Below, one piece after another: positions 50,065 through 60,692 of a stretch of DNA of 64,000 nt. The stretch comes from Reyranella sp. Its GTDB lineage: Bacteria; Pseudomonadota; Alphaproteobacteria; Reyranellales; Reyranellaceae. The stretch's first letter is position 1. Each line of letters begins with the position of its first letter. The notes under the pieces were generated by a model. The model was given only the letters and a program-made list of their open reading frames with translations. It did no database searches and was not told where the DNA came from. Location: NCBI GenBank assembly GCA_019750135.1, contig JAIEOV010000023.1, forward strand, positions 62,001-126,000, read 5' to 3'. Both the position numbers and the translations under genes were made by a program.

Positions 50065-51876
50065 ATGCCCGATGCCACCTTGAAGAACGCCCCGACGGCC
50101 TGCGATCCCGTCACCTTGGAGATCGTGCGCGGTGCCGTGCGTGCGGCGCAGGCCGAGATGGAGGCGCTGATCGAGCGCACCGCCATCTCCGCCTTCATCC
50201 GCGAGAAGAAGGATTTCTACACCGCCCTGTTCGACGCCAACGGCGTCATGGCGGTGGGCTCGAACCTGCCGGTGTTCGGCGACATCTGCGGGCCGGTGTT
50301 CCGCGACTTCCCGCCCGACACCATGCGTCCGGGCGACCTCTACTGGTACAACGACTGCTACGGCTCGCGCGGCGCCATTTCGCACTCCAACGACCAGGTG
50401 CTTTTGGCGCCGGTGTTCCACGACGGCCGGCGCTGCGGCTTCGTCATGGGCTGGGCGCATTTCTCCGATATCGGCGGCCTGCGCGCTGGCTCGATCAGCC
50501 CGGACACCACGGACATCTTCCAGGAAGGCATCATCGTTCCGCCGACCAAGCTGATAGACGCCGGCACTACCAACGAGATGGCGCTGAAGATATTTTTCCG
50601 CAATTCGCGCTTCCCCGAGCAGAACGTGGGGGACATGCGGGCGTTGATGGCGAGCGCGGCTCTGGGCGTCAGGCGCATCGAGGAGATCGCCGGCCGCTTC
50701 GGCACCGACGTGCTGGCGGATGGCCTGCGCCAGCTCGTGGCGCGCACGCGCAATCTCGTGCGCACGAAGCTCGCCGAGACCTTCGACTACGGCACCCATC
50801 GCTTCACCGACGCGATCGATTCCGACGGCCATGGCAACGGACCGTTCCATCTGCGCCTGGCACTGACGCGCGAGCACGGGCCTGGCGGCGAGGACCGCTT
50901 CATCTTCGACGCCACCGCGACCGACGACCAGTCGCCGGGTCCGGTGAACCTGTTGCTGAACCCCGACGTACCGGGCACGGCGCTCTCCATGTTCTACTTG
51001 GGCGGCGATCAAGCGCAGGTCTGCAATGCCGGCGGCCCGCAGGCGATCGACGAGGTCCGCCTGCGCGAGGGCTCGCTGCTGTGGCCCAAGTTCCCCGCGC
51101 CGCTTGGCATGCGTGGCCTCACCCTGATGCGCTTCCTGGCGGCGGTGAATGGACTGATCAACGTCGCCGGCGGCAAGGCACCGGCCGCGCATTCGGCCTA
51201 CGTGATCTCCTTCCTGCGCGGCACCTTCCGCAACGACAAGGGCGAGCTGGAACCGTTCCTGATGTCCGACGGCATCGGCGTCGGCTGGGGCGCGAGGCCC
51301 TTCGCCGACGGCACCGACGCGGTCTATTTCGTCGCCCAGGAGAACTACCCTGTCGAGTTCCTCGAGACCGGCTATCCCGTGCGCCTGCGCACCTACGGCA
51401 TCCTGATCGATTCCTGCGGCGCGGGCCGCTATCGCGGCGGCTGCGGCATCGTCCGCGAGTACGACATCCTGGCCGAGGAAGCCGTCCTCGCCGTGCGCAT
51501 CGACAGCGTCAAGAATCCGCCGTGGGGCATCGACGGCGGCATGGCGGGCGGCAGCGGCCGCGTCGTCGTCAATCCCGGCACGAACCATGAGCGCGAGCTT
51601 GCGCCTCTGTCCGACGGCAACGTGCTGAAGCGCGGCGACGTGCTCCGCATCGAGACCGGCGGCGGCGGCGGCCATGGTCATCCGTTCGATCGGCCGCCCG
51701 AAATGGTGGCCGAGGACGTGGCCGGCGGCTTCGTGACGCCGGAAGCCGCGCGACGGCTCTACGGTGTCGCCCTCGTCGACGGCGCGATCGACAAGGCCGC
51801 GACCGCCAAGCTACGTACCATCCGTCCCGAAACCAAAGCGTTCCATCGTCACGCCTATGTCGACAGTCTTGGCTGA
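50065..51876 (+). CDS. hyuB: Hydantoinase B / oxoprolinase subunit (HyuB)
   Basis: 603 residues from ATG 50065. The N-terminal VTLEIVRGAVRAAQAEMEAL and the IREKKDFYTALFD segment are standard for HyuB, as are SHSNDQVLLAPVFHDGRRCG and the CGIVREYDIL end region. With HyuA it hydrolyses hydantoins or 5-oxoproline using ATP (or acetone-carboxylase-type substrates). It is not resolved here whether the substrate is N-methylhydantoin. The end overlaps hyuA by 20 bases. Confidence 0.92.
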   Translation: MPDATLKNAPTACDPVTLEIVRGAVRAAQAEMEALIERTAISAFIREKKDFYTALFDANGVMAVGSNLPVFGDICGPVFRDFPPDTMRPGDLYWYNDCYGSRGAISHSNDQVLLAPVFHDGRRCGFVMGWAHFSDIGGLRAGSISPDTTDIFQEGIIVPPTKLIDAGTTNEMALKIFFRNSRFPEQNVGDMRALMASAALGVRRIEEIAGRFGTDVLADGLRQLVARTRNLVRTKLAETFDYGTHRFTDAIDSDGHGNGPFHLRLALTREHGPGGEDRFIFDATATDDQSPGPVNLLLNPDVPGTALSMFYLGGDQAQVCNAGGPQAIDEVRLREGSLLWPKFPAPLGMRGLTLMRFLAAVNGLINVAGGKAPAAHSAYVISFLRGTFRNDKGELEPFLMSDGIGVGWGARPFADGTDAVYFVAQENYPVEFLETGYPVRLRTYGILIDSCGAGRYRGGCGIVREYDILAEEAVLAVRIDSVKNPPWGIDGGMAGGSGRVVVNPGTNHERELAPLSDGNVLKRGDVLRIETGGGGGHGHPFDRPPEMVAEDVAGGFVTPEAARRLYGVALVDGAIDKAATAKLRTIRPETKAFHRHAYVDSLG

Positions 51877-53890
51877 TACATCGCTCGCCGTCGCCGTCGA
51901 TATCGGCGGCACCTTTACCGACATCGCCCTTTACGACGCCAAGAGCGGCCAGGTCTGGCGCGCAAAGACGCCGAGCGTGCCGGCCGATCCCAGCCAGGCC
52001 TTCCTGGCCGGCGTGCGCCTTGCGTTGGAAGACGCGGGCCGCGCCGCGCCGACCTTGGGTCGCGTGCTGCACGGCACGACCGTCGCCACCAACATGATCC
52101 TGGAGGACAAGGGCGCGCGCACCGCCCTGGTGACGACGGCCGGCTTCCGCCATGTGCTGGCGATCGGCCGCCAGGACATCCCGCGGCGCGCCAACTACCT
52201 CGCCTGGGTGAAACCACCCCGCCCCGTGCCGGCCTCGCGCGTATTCGAGGTCAGGGAACGCATCGGCGCCGGCGGCACCGTCGTCGAGACTTTGGACGAA
52301 GCGAGCGTGCACGCCGCCGCCGATGCTTGCCGCGCCCTCAAGGTCGAAGCAGTGGCGGTCTGTCTGCTGCACTCCTTCGCCAACCCGGTGCACGAGCGGC
52401 GAGCTGCCGAACTTTTGCGCGCGGCATTGCCGGGAATCGCGGTGACGGCCTCGTCCGACGTGTTGCCTGTCGTCCGCGAGTACGAGCGGTCGCTGGCGAC
52501 GGTCCTGAATGCGCTGGTGATGCCGGGCGTGGCGACCTACGTGTCGCGGCTGGAAGATCGCCTGGCCGACGAGAAGGTCGCCGCGCCGCTGCTCTACATG
52601 CAGTCCAACGGCGGCGTCGCGGGCGGCGCCACCATCCGCCGCGCGCCGGCGCTGACCGCCTTGTCGGGTCCCGCCGCGGGCGTGGTCGGCGCCCGTGAGG
52701 TCGCGGCCGCCTGCGGCATCAAGGACATCATCACCGTCGATATCGGCGGCACCAGCGCCGACATCTGCCTGATCAAGGACGGGCAGATCGCGCTCACCCA
52801 GAGCGGCCATGTCGGCGACTGGCCCCTGCCCCTTCCCATGGTCGACATGGTGACCATCGGCGCAGGCGGCGGCTCGATCGCCAAGGTGGCCGACGGCACG
52901 CTGACCGTAGGCCCGCAAAGCGCCGGCGCCGATCCCGGCCCTGCCGCCTACGGCCGCGGCGGCACCCAGGCCACGGTGACCGACGCCCACGTCGTGCTGG
53001 GCCATCTGCCGTCGCGCCTGCTCGGTGGCCGCATGGCGCTCGACGCCGACGCGGCGGCGCGCGCTGTCGACAGCAACGTGGCGCGATCGCTCGGCCTCAG
53101 CCGCGAGGAAGCGGCGCGCGGCATGCTGGCCATCCTCGACAACAACATGATGGGCGCGCTGCGCATCGTCTCGGTCGAGCGCGGCCATGATCCGCGTGAC
53201 TTCACCCTGGTGCCGTTCGGCGGCGCCGGCCCTCTGCACGGCTGCGCCCTCGCCGAGCTTTTAGGCATCCGGCGGGTGCTGGTGCCGACCGCGCCCGGCG
53301 TGCTCTGCGCCGACGGTCTTCTGGCCGCCGACCTGAAGGCCGATTTCAGCCGCACCTTGCCGCGCACCGGCAAGGTCGACATCGATGTGGCGCGCCAGGT
53401 CTATGCCGAGCTGTCGCAGCAAGCCGACGACTGGCTCGTCAGGGAGCAGGTGGCGCCGGCCGACCGCACGCAATCCCGCGTCGCCTTGATGCGCTACCAC
53501 GGCCAGGGCGGCGAGGTTCTGGTCAACTGGGTCAACGATGCAGCGGGTGTCGAGGCTGCCTTCGACGCGGCGCACCAGGCGCTCTATGGCTTCAAGCTCG
53601 ATTCGCCGATCGAGCTGGTGACGCTGCGCATCGAGGCGACGGGCCGCATGCCGGCGCCGCTGCGGCCGGTCCTGCCGGCCGGCGGCGGCGCCAAATCGCA
53701 CGGCCGGCAGACCGTCCATTTCGCCTCGGGAACGATCGATGTGCCGCTGTACGAGCGCGCCGCCCTCGGCGCCGGCGACCGCTTCGACGGCCCGGCGATC
53801 GTCACCCAACTCGACGCCACGACGCTGGTCCGGCCGGGCTGGTCAGCCGAGGTCCATCCTTCCGGAGCGATATTGCTGACACAGGCGTAG
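51857..53890 (+). CDS. hyuA: Hydantoinase A / oxoprolinase subunit (HyuA)
   Basis: 677 residues, actin-like ATPase fold. The phosphate-1 motif VDIGGTFTDIALYD (residues 14-27), the THG-type segment LHGTTVATNMILEDKGA and the second motif TVDIGGTSADICL (phosphate 2) are clear, followed by a GAGGGSIA loop. It uses ATP to activate the cyclic amide for ring opening with HyuB. Start ATG 51857 lies within the end of hyuB. The gene ends 4 bases before a perfect 33-base inverted repeat. Confidence 0.93.
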   Translation: MSTVLADTSLAVAVDIGGTFTDIALYDAKSGQVWRAKTPSVPADPSQAFLAGVRLALEDAGRAAPTLGRVLHGTTVATNMILEDKGARTALVTTAGFRHVLAIGRQDIPRRANYLAWVKPPRPVPASRVFEVRERIGAGGTVVETLDEASVHAAADACRALKVEAVAVCLLHSFANPVHERRAAELLRAALPGIAVTASSDVLPVVREYERSLATVLNALVMPGVATYVSRLEDRLADEKVAAPLLYMQSNGGVAGGATIRRAPALTALSGPAAGVVGAREVAAACGIKDIITVDIGGTSADICLIKDGQIALTQSGHVGDWPLPLPMVDMVTIGAGGGSIAKVADGTLTVGPQSAGADPGPAAYGRGGTQATVTDAHVVLGHLPSRLLGGRMALDADAAARAVDSNVARSLGLSREEAARGMLAILDNNMMGALRIVSVERGHDPRDFTLVPFGGAGPLHGCALAELLGIRRVLVPTAPGVLCADGLLAADLKADFSRTLPRTGKVDIDVARQVYAELSQQADDWLVREQVAPADRTQSRVALMRYHGQGGEVLVNWVNDAAGVEAAFDAAHQALYGFKLDSPIELVTLRIEATGRMPAPLRPVLPAGGGAKSHGRQTVHFASGTIDVPLYERAALGAGDRFDGPAIVTQLDATTLVRPGWSAEVHPSGAILLTQA

Positions 53891-53893
53891 CCT

Positions 53894-53969
53894 CTTGCCG
53901 GACCGCGGGCCTCCAGGCCCGCTCATATTCATGATCATGAGCGGGCCTGGAGGCCCGCGGTCCGGCAAG
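53894..53969. repeat. Perfect 33-bp inverted repeat (family R2, copy 3)
   Basis: Arms 53894-53926 and 53937-53969 are exact reverse complements (33 bases each) around a 10-base loop that is itself part of a short palindrome. The outer sequence CTTGCCGGACCGCGGGCCTC is shared in reverse at 24128-24147. Between convergent hyuA and the binding-protein gene, so a bidirectional terminator is likely. Confidence 0.75.
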
Positions 53970-53971
53970 AC

Positions 53972-55114
53972 TCAAGCCGCCAGGAACTCGTTCCACTTCT
54001 CGGTGTAGTACTCGAGGTTCTTGGGCCGCGTGTTCCAGACGAAGACCCGCTCGGCGCGGTCGGCGAGCGAGCCGCCGTCGCGGCCCTCGCCGCCATAGAC
54101 TTCCTTCACCAGCTTGGGATCGAGGTACTTCTCGTAGTTGTTCACGGTCGAGAAGTAGCCGATCTCCGACTGGCGGGCGCCCGGATAGCCTTCCATCCAA
54201 TAGTTCAGCCACTCGTAGCAGGCGTCGAGGTTCTTGGTGCCGGCCGAGATGGCGTAGCCGTTGCACCAGGCCCGATAGCCCTCCTTGGCGACGGCGTAGT
54301 GCACGGGAATGCCCTTGCTCGCGACCTCGACGACCACCGGCCACCAGGCGTCGGCGATCCAGACCTCCTCCGAGGCCATCAGGTTCACCAGCTCGCCATA
54401 GGCCTTCCACATGGCGCGGAAATGCCCCTCCTTCTTCTTCTCCTTGAGGAAGGCGACCACGGTGTCGACCTCTTTCTCTGTCATGCTGCTGATGTCGACC
54501 GGGTTCAGAAGCCCCAGCGCGCGCATGCCCATGGCGGCGTTCAGCATGCCCAGCCAGTCGATGCCGAACATGGCCACCTTGCCGCGCCACTTGGGATTGA
54601 ACAGCTCGCCCCACGACAGCGTGTTGTTCTCGGCCGGGATCTTCGAGGCGTTGTAGCCGATCGAGTCCATCTGGAAGAACATCGGCGCGAACGACACCTT
54701 GGTGCGCGCGTCGTCGACATACATCATGCGGCCGGGATTGGCGCCGAAGCCCAGCGGCGCGGTCGGCGTCGCCCGGCCATCCTTCAGGAGGGGATGCAGC
54801 AGGTTCCAGTTCGGCAGCTTCGAGATGTCGATGGGCTGTAGCAGCTTCTCGCTGTTGGCGTAAGCGGCGAATGGCGCGTCGGTCAGCACGACGTCGACCG
54901 GTGCGGTGCGCAGCCGATCGATGCGGACCTGGGTCGATGGGTTCACGAACGGCCGCGGCGTAATGCTGGTGCGCTTCTGGAACTCGCCCAGGATCGCCTC
55001 GCGCATGTCGTAGCTCGCGCCCGCGAGCTGGATCTGCTTGGCCTGGGCTATGGCCGGCGCCGCCAGGGTCGAAGCCCCGGCGGCAGCCAGCAGGGTACGG
55101 CGTTTGATCAGCAT
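53972..55114 (-). CDS. ABC importer substrate-binding protein, polyamine type (second importer)
   Basis: 380 residues from ATG 55114, with AAGGAGG upstream. The N-terminus has a twin-arginine-like KRRTLLAAAG, a hydrophobic stretch and an AIAQA cleavage region near 23-25. The mature protein is a family-1 two-lobe binding protein (IQLAGASYDMREAILGEFQ at the start, WLNYWMEGYPGARQSEIGYF later). Fifty residues shorter than its counterpart at 34757. It is the last gene of the operon led by the RutA-like gene at 57946-59028. Confidence 0.85.
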   Translation of the reverse strand: MLIKRRTLLAAAGASTLAAPAIAQAKQIQLAGASYDMREAILGEFQKRTSITPRPFVNPSTQVRIDRLRTAPVDVVLTDAPFAAYANSEKLLQPIDISKLPNWNLLHPLLKDGRATPTAPLGFGANPGRMMYVDDARTKVSFAPMFFQMDSIGYNASKIPAENNTLSWGELFNPKWRGKVAMFGIDWLGMLNAAMGMRALGLLNPVDISSMTEKEVDTVVAFLKEKKKEGHFRAMWKAYGELVNLMASEEVWIADAWWPVVVEVASKGIPVHYAVAKEGYRAWCNGYAISAGTKNLDACYEWLNYWMEGYPGARQSEIGYFSTVNNYEKYLDPKLVKEVYGGEGRDGGSLADRAERVFVWNTRPKNLEYYTEKWNEFLAA

Positions 55115-55126
55115 GGTGAGGCCTCC

Positions 55127-55957
55127 TTATGATTTTCGGAACGACGTCGAGCGCCGCATCGTCCAGAAGGCGACGGTGCAGAGCGTGACGGCGATCAGGG
55201 AAAAGAGCGTGGTCGTGGTGCCGACGGCATAGATTTCGGGCGTGAGCTGGCGGTCGAGCTGGGCCATGACGGCGAGCGGCAAGGTTGCGTCGGGCCCGGT
55301 GGTGAACATGCTGCGGGCGTATTCGTCGTAGCTGAGCGAGAAGCCGAACAGGCCGGCGCCGATCACACCGGGTAGCACCAGCGGCAGGGTGATGCGCCGG
55401 AAGGTGGCGAGCCGCGAGGCGCCGAGCGTCAGCGCCGCCTCCTCGACCCGCTTGTCGAAGCGGTTGAACACCGCGAGCATGGTCAGGAAGCCGAACGGCA
55501 GGGTCCACGACACCTGCACCAGGAAGGTCGTGGTGTCCCACGACAGCTCGACCCCCAGCAGGCGCATCAGGATGGCGAAGCCGAAGCCAACCAGGATGCC
55601 GGGCGCCATGATGCCGAGCAGCATCAGATAGAAGAACCAGCCGCTGCCCCGGAACTGCCCGCGCATGGCCTGCGCGGCGGCGACGGACAGCACGATGGTG
55701 GTGGCGGAGCAGGCCAGCGCCAGCAATACCGAGCGCATCAGCGGCGGCTTGAAGTCGTTCATGACCGAGGCGCGCCACAGCTCCTGGTACCAGTGCAGCG
55801 ACGTGCCGTTCATCGGGAAGGTCGTGCCGCCGGTCGGGCCGCTGAACGACAACAGGCCCAGGGTGAAGATCGGCAGCCACTGATAGGCGAGGAAGGCCAC
55901 CGTCAGGATGCCCAGCAGCCAGGCGGTGAGACGCGACCTGCCCTTCCAGCCAATCAA
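55127..55957 (-). CDS. Polyamine-type ABC importer permease (PotC/PotI-like, second importer)
   Basis: 276 residues from a TTG at 55957 that overlaps the stop of the upstream permease (TTGA) and has GGGAG before it; this gives a length close to the 278-residue counterpart at 32966. Upstream in-frame sequence is the antisense extension of the other gene. Six helices; docking loop VEEAALTLGASRLATFRRIT and LVLPGVIGAGLFGFSLSYDE match the first importer. Confidence 0.85.
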   Translation of the reverse strand: MIGWKGRSRLTAWLLGILTVAFLAYQWLPIFTLGLLSFSGPTGGTTFPMNGTSLHWYQELWRASVMNDFKPPLMRSVLLALACSATTIVLSVAAAQAMRGQFRGSGWFFYLMLLGIMAPGILVGFGFAILMRLLGVELSWDTTTFLVQVSWTLPFGFLTMLAVFNRFDKRVEEAALTLGASRLATFRRITLPLVLPGVIGAGLFGFSLSYDEYARSMFTTGPDATLPLAVMAQLDRQLTPEIYAVGTTTTLFSLIAVTLCTVAFWTMRRSTSFRKS

Positions 55958-56823
55958 CGGTCGGCTCCCAGGCGGCGCACGTCGACGACGCGCAAGGCGA
56001 TGACCACACCCAGGAGCATGCAGATCATCAGCAGCACCGCCACGACCGAGGCCGCACGGATCTGCGAGCTCTCGTAGAACAGCAGCACCAGGTTGGAGAG
56101 AAGCGCGTGCTTGTTGCCGCCGATCGTGGCCACGGTGGCGAAGTCCGACATGACGTTGAGGAAGACCAGCACCTGGCCGATCACCACGCCGGGCAGGGTG
56201 AGCGGAAAGACGATCCGCCAGAACACGGTGAAGGGCGGTGCCTTCAGCGTCATCGCCGCCTCGCGCAGCGCGGGCTGGATCGAGCCCAGCATGTACACGA
56301 CGGGGCCGGCGGCCATCATCGTGTAGAGCGACACCTGGGCCATGGTGATGCCGGTATGGGAATAGAGGAACGCCTCGATCGGCGAGCGCGTGGCGCCGAT
56401 CGACATCAGGAACTGGTTGATCACGCCGTTGACGCCCAGGAACGGCACCCAGGCGATGGCGCGGATCAATGTCGAGGTCCAGAACGGGATGATGAAGGCG
56501 AGGAACAGCGCCAGCCGCCAGGCTGGGCTCTTGACCTTCATCACCAGGAAATAGGCAATGCAGTAGCCCAGCACGCCGGTGACGGCCATCAAGGTCAAGG
56601 TGTGCAGCACCGTCGTGCCGGCGAGCTTGATGTACGTCTGGTTGGCGAAGAAGCGCGCGTAGTTGTCGAAGGTGAGCGGGCTGGCCGGCGAAAAGGCGCG
56701 GCCGCCCCAGAACGACACCCACACCAGCAGCACGATCGGCACCACGACAACGCCCAGCATCCACACCGCCGCCGGCACGGCGAGCCAGTAGCTCGCCGGC
56801 GAACGGACGCGGATGGTGCTCAT
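55954..56823 (-). CDS. Polyamine-type ABC importer permease (PotB/PotH-like, second importer)
   Basis: 289 residues from the ATG at 56823 that overlaps the ATPase stop (ATGA); an in-frame start 42 bases earlier is less likely. Six helices. The contact loop LREAAMTLKAPPFTVFWRIV and the segment TSTLIRAIAWVPFLGVNGVI match the counterpart at 33819-34742. Confidence 0.88.
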   Translation of the reverse strand: MSTIRVRSPASYWLAVPAAVWMLGVVVVPIVLLVWVSFWGGRAFSPASPLTFDNYARFFANQTYIKLAGTTVLHTLTLMAVTGVLGYCIAYFLVMKVKSPAWRLALFLAFIIPFWTSTLIRAIAWVPFLGVNGVINQFLMSIGATRSPIEAFLYSHTGITMAQVSLYTMMAAGPVVYMLGSIQPALREAAMTLKAPPFTVFWRIVFPLTLPGVVIGQVLVFLNVMSDFATVATIGGNKHALLSNLVLLFYESSQIRAASVVAVLLMICMLLGVVIALRVVDVRRLGADR

Positions 56824-57944
56824 GCGGCCGAACCTGTGTGCAGCACGGTCTCCTCGACCAGCCAACCGAGCTGCACTATCTGATCGGGCACGATGCGCGC
56901 GGCGTGGGCGCCGAACTGGTCGTACTTCAGCACGTCGCCGTCAGGTCGCTCGAAGATGTGGCGGCGGACCGAGCCGAAGTACTCGACGGCCGTGCAGCGC
57001 GCCGACAGCCGGTTGGCATGGCGGTCGGACAGCGAATCGGTGACCCGTTCCGCGCGGACCGAGAACGACACTGCGTCGCCCAGCATCGGCGTGCGACCGA
57101 TCGGACGCGGCACCAGGAAGCGACCGGCCGGCGTCTCGACCAGCAGCACATCCGCCGACGTGTCGGTGACGCGGCCGCGGAAGACATTGTTGCCCTGCAC
57201 GAAGCCCGCGACGAAGGCGGTCGCCGGGCGCTGCAGGATCTCCTCGGCGGTGCCCTGCTGTTCGATCTTCGCGTGGTTCATGACGACGACGAGGTCACCG
57301 AGCGAGAAAGCCTCGTTCTGGTCGTGCGTCACCCAGATGAACGAGATGCCGGTGCGCTGCTGCAGCATCTTCAGCTCCAGCATCACCGTCTCACGCAGCG
57401 AGTAGTCGAGAGCGCCGATCGGCTCGTCGAGCAGCAGGATCCTCGGCTCGGTGATCATCGCGCGCGCCAGCGCCACGCGCTGGCGCTGGCCGCCCGACAG
57501 GCTGCCCGGCTTGCGGTCGGCCAGCGGCGCGATCTCGAAAGCCTTCAGCACTTCCTGCACGCGCTTGGCGATATCGGCCTTCGGCTTCTTCAGCATCTCC
57601 AGGCCGAAACCCACCTGCTTGGCCACGGTCATGTGCGGGAAGAGCGCGAAATCCTGGAACATCATGGCGATGTCGCGCTGCCACGGCGGGTCCTGGGTGA
57701 CCTCCCTGCCGCCGATCAGGATGCCGCCGGCGTCCGGCTCCTCCAGCCCGGCGACGCAGCGCAAGGTCGTGGTCTTGCCGCAGCCCGACGGACCCAGCAG
57801 GCAGACGAACTGGCCCTTGGCGACCTGGAGCGAGACATCATCGACGGCGGTGAAGTCGCCATAGCGCTTGCGGATGCCCCGCAACTCGAGGTCGAGCTGC
57901 GGCCTTGCCGTCACCTGCACGGGAGGAGCGGCAAGGGTGTCCAC
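56820..57944 (-). CDS. Polyamine-type ABC importer ATP-binding protein (PotA/PotG-like, second importer)
   Basis: 374 residues, GTG start at 57944, one base after the end of the RutA-like gene. Walker A GPSGCGKTT (51-59), signature LSGGQRQR and Walker B LLLDEPIGALD are intact, with a C-terminal TOBE-like part. The gene is preceded by a RutA homologue rather than followed by a cysteine hydrolase as in the first importer. Confidence 0.9.
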   Translation of the reverse strand: MDTLAAPPVQVTARPQLDLELRGIRKRYGDFTAVDDVSLQVAKGQFVCLLGPSGCGKTTTLRCVAGLEEPDAGGILIGGREVTQDPPWQRDIAMMFQDFALFPHMTVAKQVGFGLEMLKKPKADIAKRVQEVLKAFEIAPLADRKPGSLSGGQRQRVALARAMITEPRILLLDEPIGALDYSLRETVMLELKMLQQRTGISFIWVTHDQNEAFSLGDLVVVMNHAKIEQQGTAEEILQRPATAFVAGFVQGNNVFRGRVTDTSADVLLVETPAGRFLVPRPIGRTPMLGDAVSFSVRAERVTDSLSDRHANRLSARCTAVEYFGSVRRHIFERPDGDVLKYDQFGAHAARIVPDQIVQLGWLVEETVLHTGSAA

Positions 57945-57945
57945 G

Positions 57946-59028
<1,083 letters not shown>

Positions 59029-59045
59029 CGTGCACCTCGTACGCG

Positions 59046-59074
59046 GTTGCTGCTGCTTGCTGCAACGCAGCAAC
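59046..59074. promoter_or_regulatory. Hairpin in the leader of the copy-4 rutA-like gene
   Basis: GTTGCTGC (59046-59053) and GCAGCAAC (59067-59074) are perfect inverted arms with a 13-base loop, just upstream of the ribosome site of the gene starting at 59028. It could hide the ribosome site or bind a regulator. Confidence 0.35.
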
Positions 59075-59129
59075 TCCCATGCCACGAGGAATGATGAGGA
59101 TTTTCAAGGACAAGCACGTCGGCGAGCGG

Positions 59130-59148
59130 CGATGCGTTGCACGCATCG
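59130..59148. promoter_or_regulatory. Tight palindrome in the same leader
   Basis: CGATGCGT (59130-59137) and ACGCATCG (59141-59148) are perfect arms with a 3-base loop. It lies in the 162-base gap between the NtaA-type gene and the RutA-like gene and is a candidate operator or terminator. Confidence 0.35.
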
Positions 59149-59190
59149 GGGCAGATTGCCGAGAATCGTTTCCGCAATTCCAACAGTAGA

Positions 59191-60552
59191 TTACTGGGCG
59201 GCGCTGCCCAGTCGCGCGAGGTGATGGCGATTGACCGGCTTGGGCAAGCCGAGATTGCCGCGCAAGGTCGTCGCCTCGTACTCCGTACGGAAGAGCCCGC
59301 GGCGTTGCAGCTCGGGAATGACGAGGTCGACGAAATCCTTCAGCGAGCCCGGCAGCCAGGCCGGCATCACGTTGAAGCCGTCGGCGGCGCCACCCTTGAA
59401 CCAGTGCTCCATTTCGTCGGCCACCTGCGACGGTGTGCCGATCGACAGCACGTGGCCGCGCGGCCCGGCATTGGCGAGGCACAGCTCCCAGAAGGTGAGC
59501 TTGTCGCGCCGCGCTTGCTCGAGCAGGAGGCGCTGGCGACTGAGAGGCCCGTTGGTGTCGGCCATCTCCGGCACCGGCCCGTCGAGCGGCAGCTTGTCCA
59601 GGCCGCGCACGCCGATGGTCGATTCCAGAATCGAGATGCCGACCGGCTTCTGGATCAGCGATTGCAGGAAGTCGTACTTCTCCTGCGCCTCCGATGCCGT
59701 CGCGGCAACGACGGGATAGAACCCCGGCATCACCAGCGTCTGGTCCTGCGCGCGGCCGAAGCGCGGCAGGCGCGCGCGGACATCGTCGTAGAACTCTTTC
59801 GCCTGCTCGAAGGTCGTGGAGGCAGTGAAGACCAGCTCGGCCAGTCGCGCGGCGACGTCGCGTCCCGTCCCCGACGCGCCGGCCTGGACCAGCACCGGCC
59901 GGCCCTGCGGCGAGCAGGCGACATTGAGCGGACCGCGCACCTGGAAGTGCCTGCCCTTGTGGTTCAGCACATGCATTTTGGCGGGATCGTAGAAGCGGCC
60001 CGACTCCTGGTCGCGGATGAAGGCGTCCTCGTCCCAGCTGTCCCACAGGCCGTTGACCACGTCGGCGAACTCGATGGCGCGATCGTAGCGGTCGGCGTGG
60101 CTGAGATGCTCCTCGCGCGAATAGTTCAGCGCATCCTGCTCGTTGTTCGATGTCACCAGGTTCCAGCCGGCGCGGCCGCCCGAGATCTGGTCGAGCGAGG
60201 CGAACTGGCGGGCGAGCGTGTAAGGCTCGTTGAAGGTCGTGGTCGAGGTCGCGACCAGCCCGATGTTCTTCGTGACCGCAGCCAGGGCCGACAGCACCGT
60301 CATCGGTTCGAACTTCACGACCTTGCCCATGCGGCCGCGCGCTTCGGGATTACCACCCAGGTTCACCGCAGCGGAATCCGCCAGGAAGAAGAGGTCGAAC
60401 TTGCCGCGCTCGGCGAGCTGGGCGGCATCGGCGATCTCCGCGAAGTTCGTGCCGGACTGCATGTGGGCGCCGGGATGCCGCCAGGCCGCGACATGCTGGC
60501 CTGTTTCGTGCACGAAGGCACCGAGATGGATCATCCGTTTCGGCTTGGACAC
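59191..60552 (-). CDS. NtaA/SnaA/DszA-type FMN-dependent monooxygenase (copy 3)
   Basis: 453 residues from GTG 60552, which has GGAG six bases upstream; an ATG 18 bases later is an alternative. IHLGAFVHETGQHVAAWRHP, DQISGGRAGWNLVTSNNEQD and QGRPVLVQAGASGTGRD mark the nitrilotriacetate-monooxygenase branch. It differs more from the two copies at 41-44 kb than those do from each other. It leads a minus-strand set of a RutA homologue and an importer, and it is divergent from the 2-oxoglutarate oxygenase gene. Confidence 0.88.
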   Translation of the reverse strand: MSKPKRMIHLGAFVHETGQHVAAWRHPGAHMQSGTNFAEIADAAQLAERGKFDLFFLADSAAVNLGGNPEARGRMGKVVKFEPMTVLSALAAVTKNIGLVATSTTTFNEPYTLARQFASLDQISGGRAGWNLVTSNNEQDALNYSREEHLSHADRYDRAIEFADVVNGLWDSWDEDAFIRDQESGRFYDPAKMHVLNHKGRHFQVRGPLNVACSPQGRPVLVQAGASGTGRDVAARLAELVFTASTTFEQAKEFYDDVRARLPRFGRAQDQTLVMPGFYPVVAATASEAQEKYDFLQSLIQKPVGISILESTIGVRGLDKLPLDGPVPEMADTNGPLSRQRLLLEQARRDKLTFWELCLANAGPRGHVLSIGTPSQVADEMEHWFKGGAADGFNVMPAWLPGSLKDFVDLVIPELQRRGLFRTEYEATTLRGNLGLPKPVNRHHLARLGSAAQ

Positions 60553-60692
60553 GTGTCGCTCCGGTCTACAATTCAATGAGTGTAAAATCGCCGCAAGCCT
60601 TGTGCCATCCCGTCCTGCGGCAGGGCGGCATGGCGCGGGACGCATGATTCGCTAAGCTCGACACGGGAAAAATAGGTAAGGAGCACGAACGG

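Noticed and set aside
50020..51681. 553-codon frame on the minus strand opposite hyuB
   Set aside because: Antisense shadow. HyuB is well supported on the plus strand and overlaps hyuA as expected.
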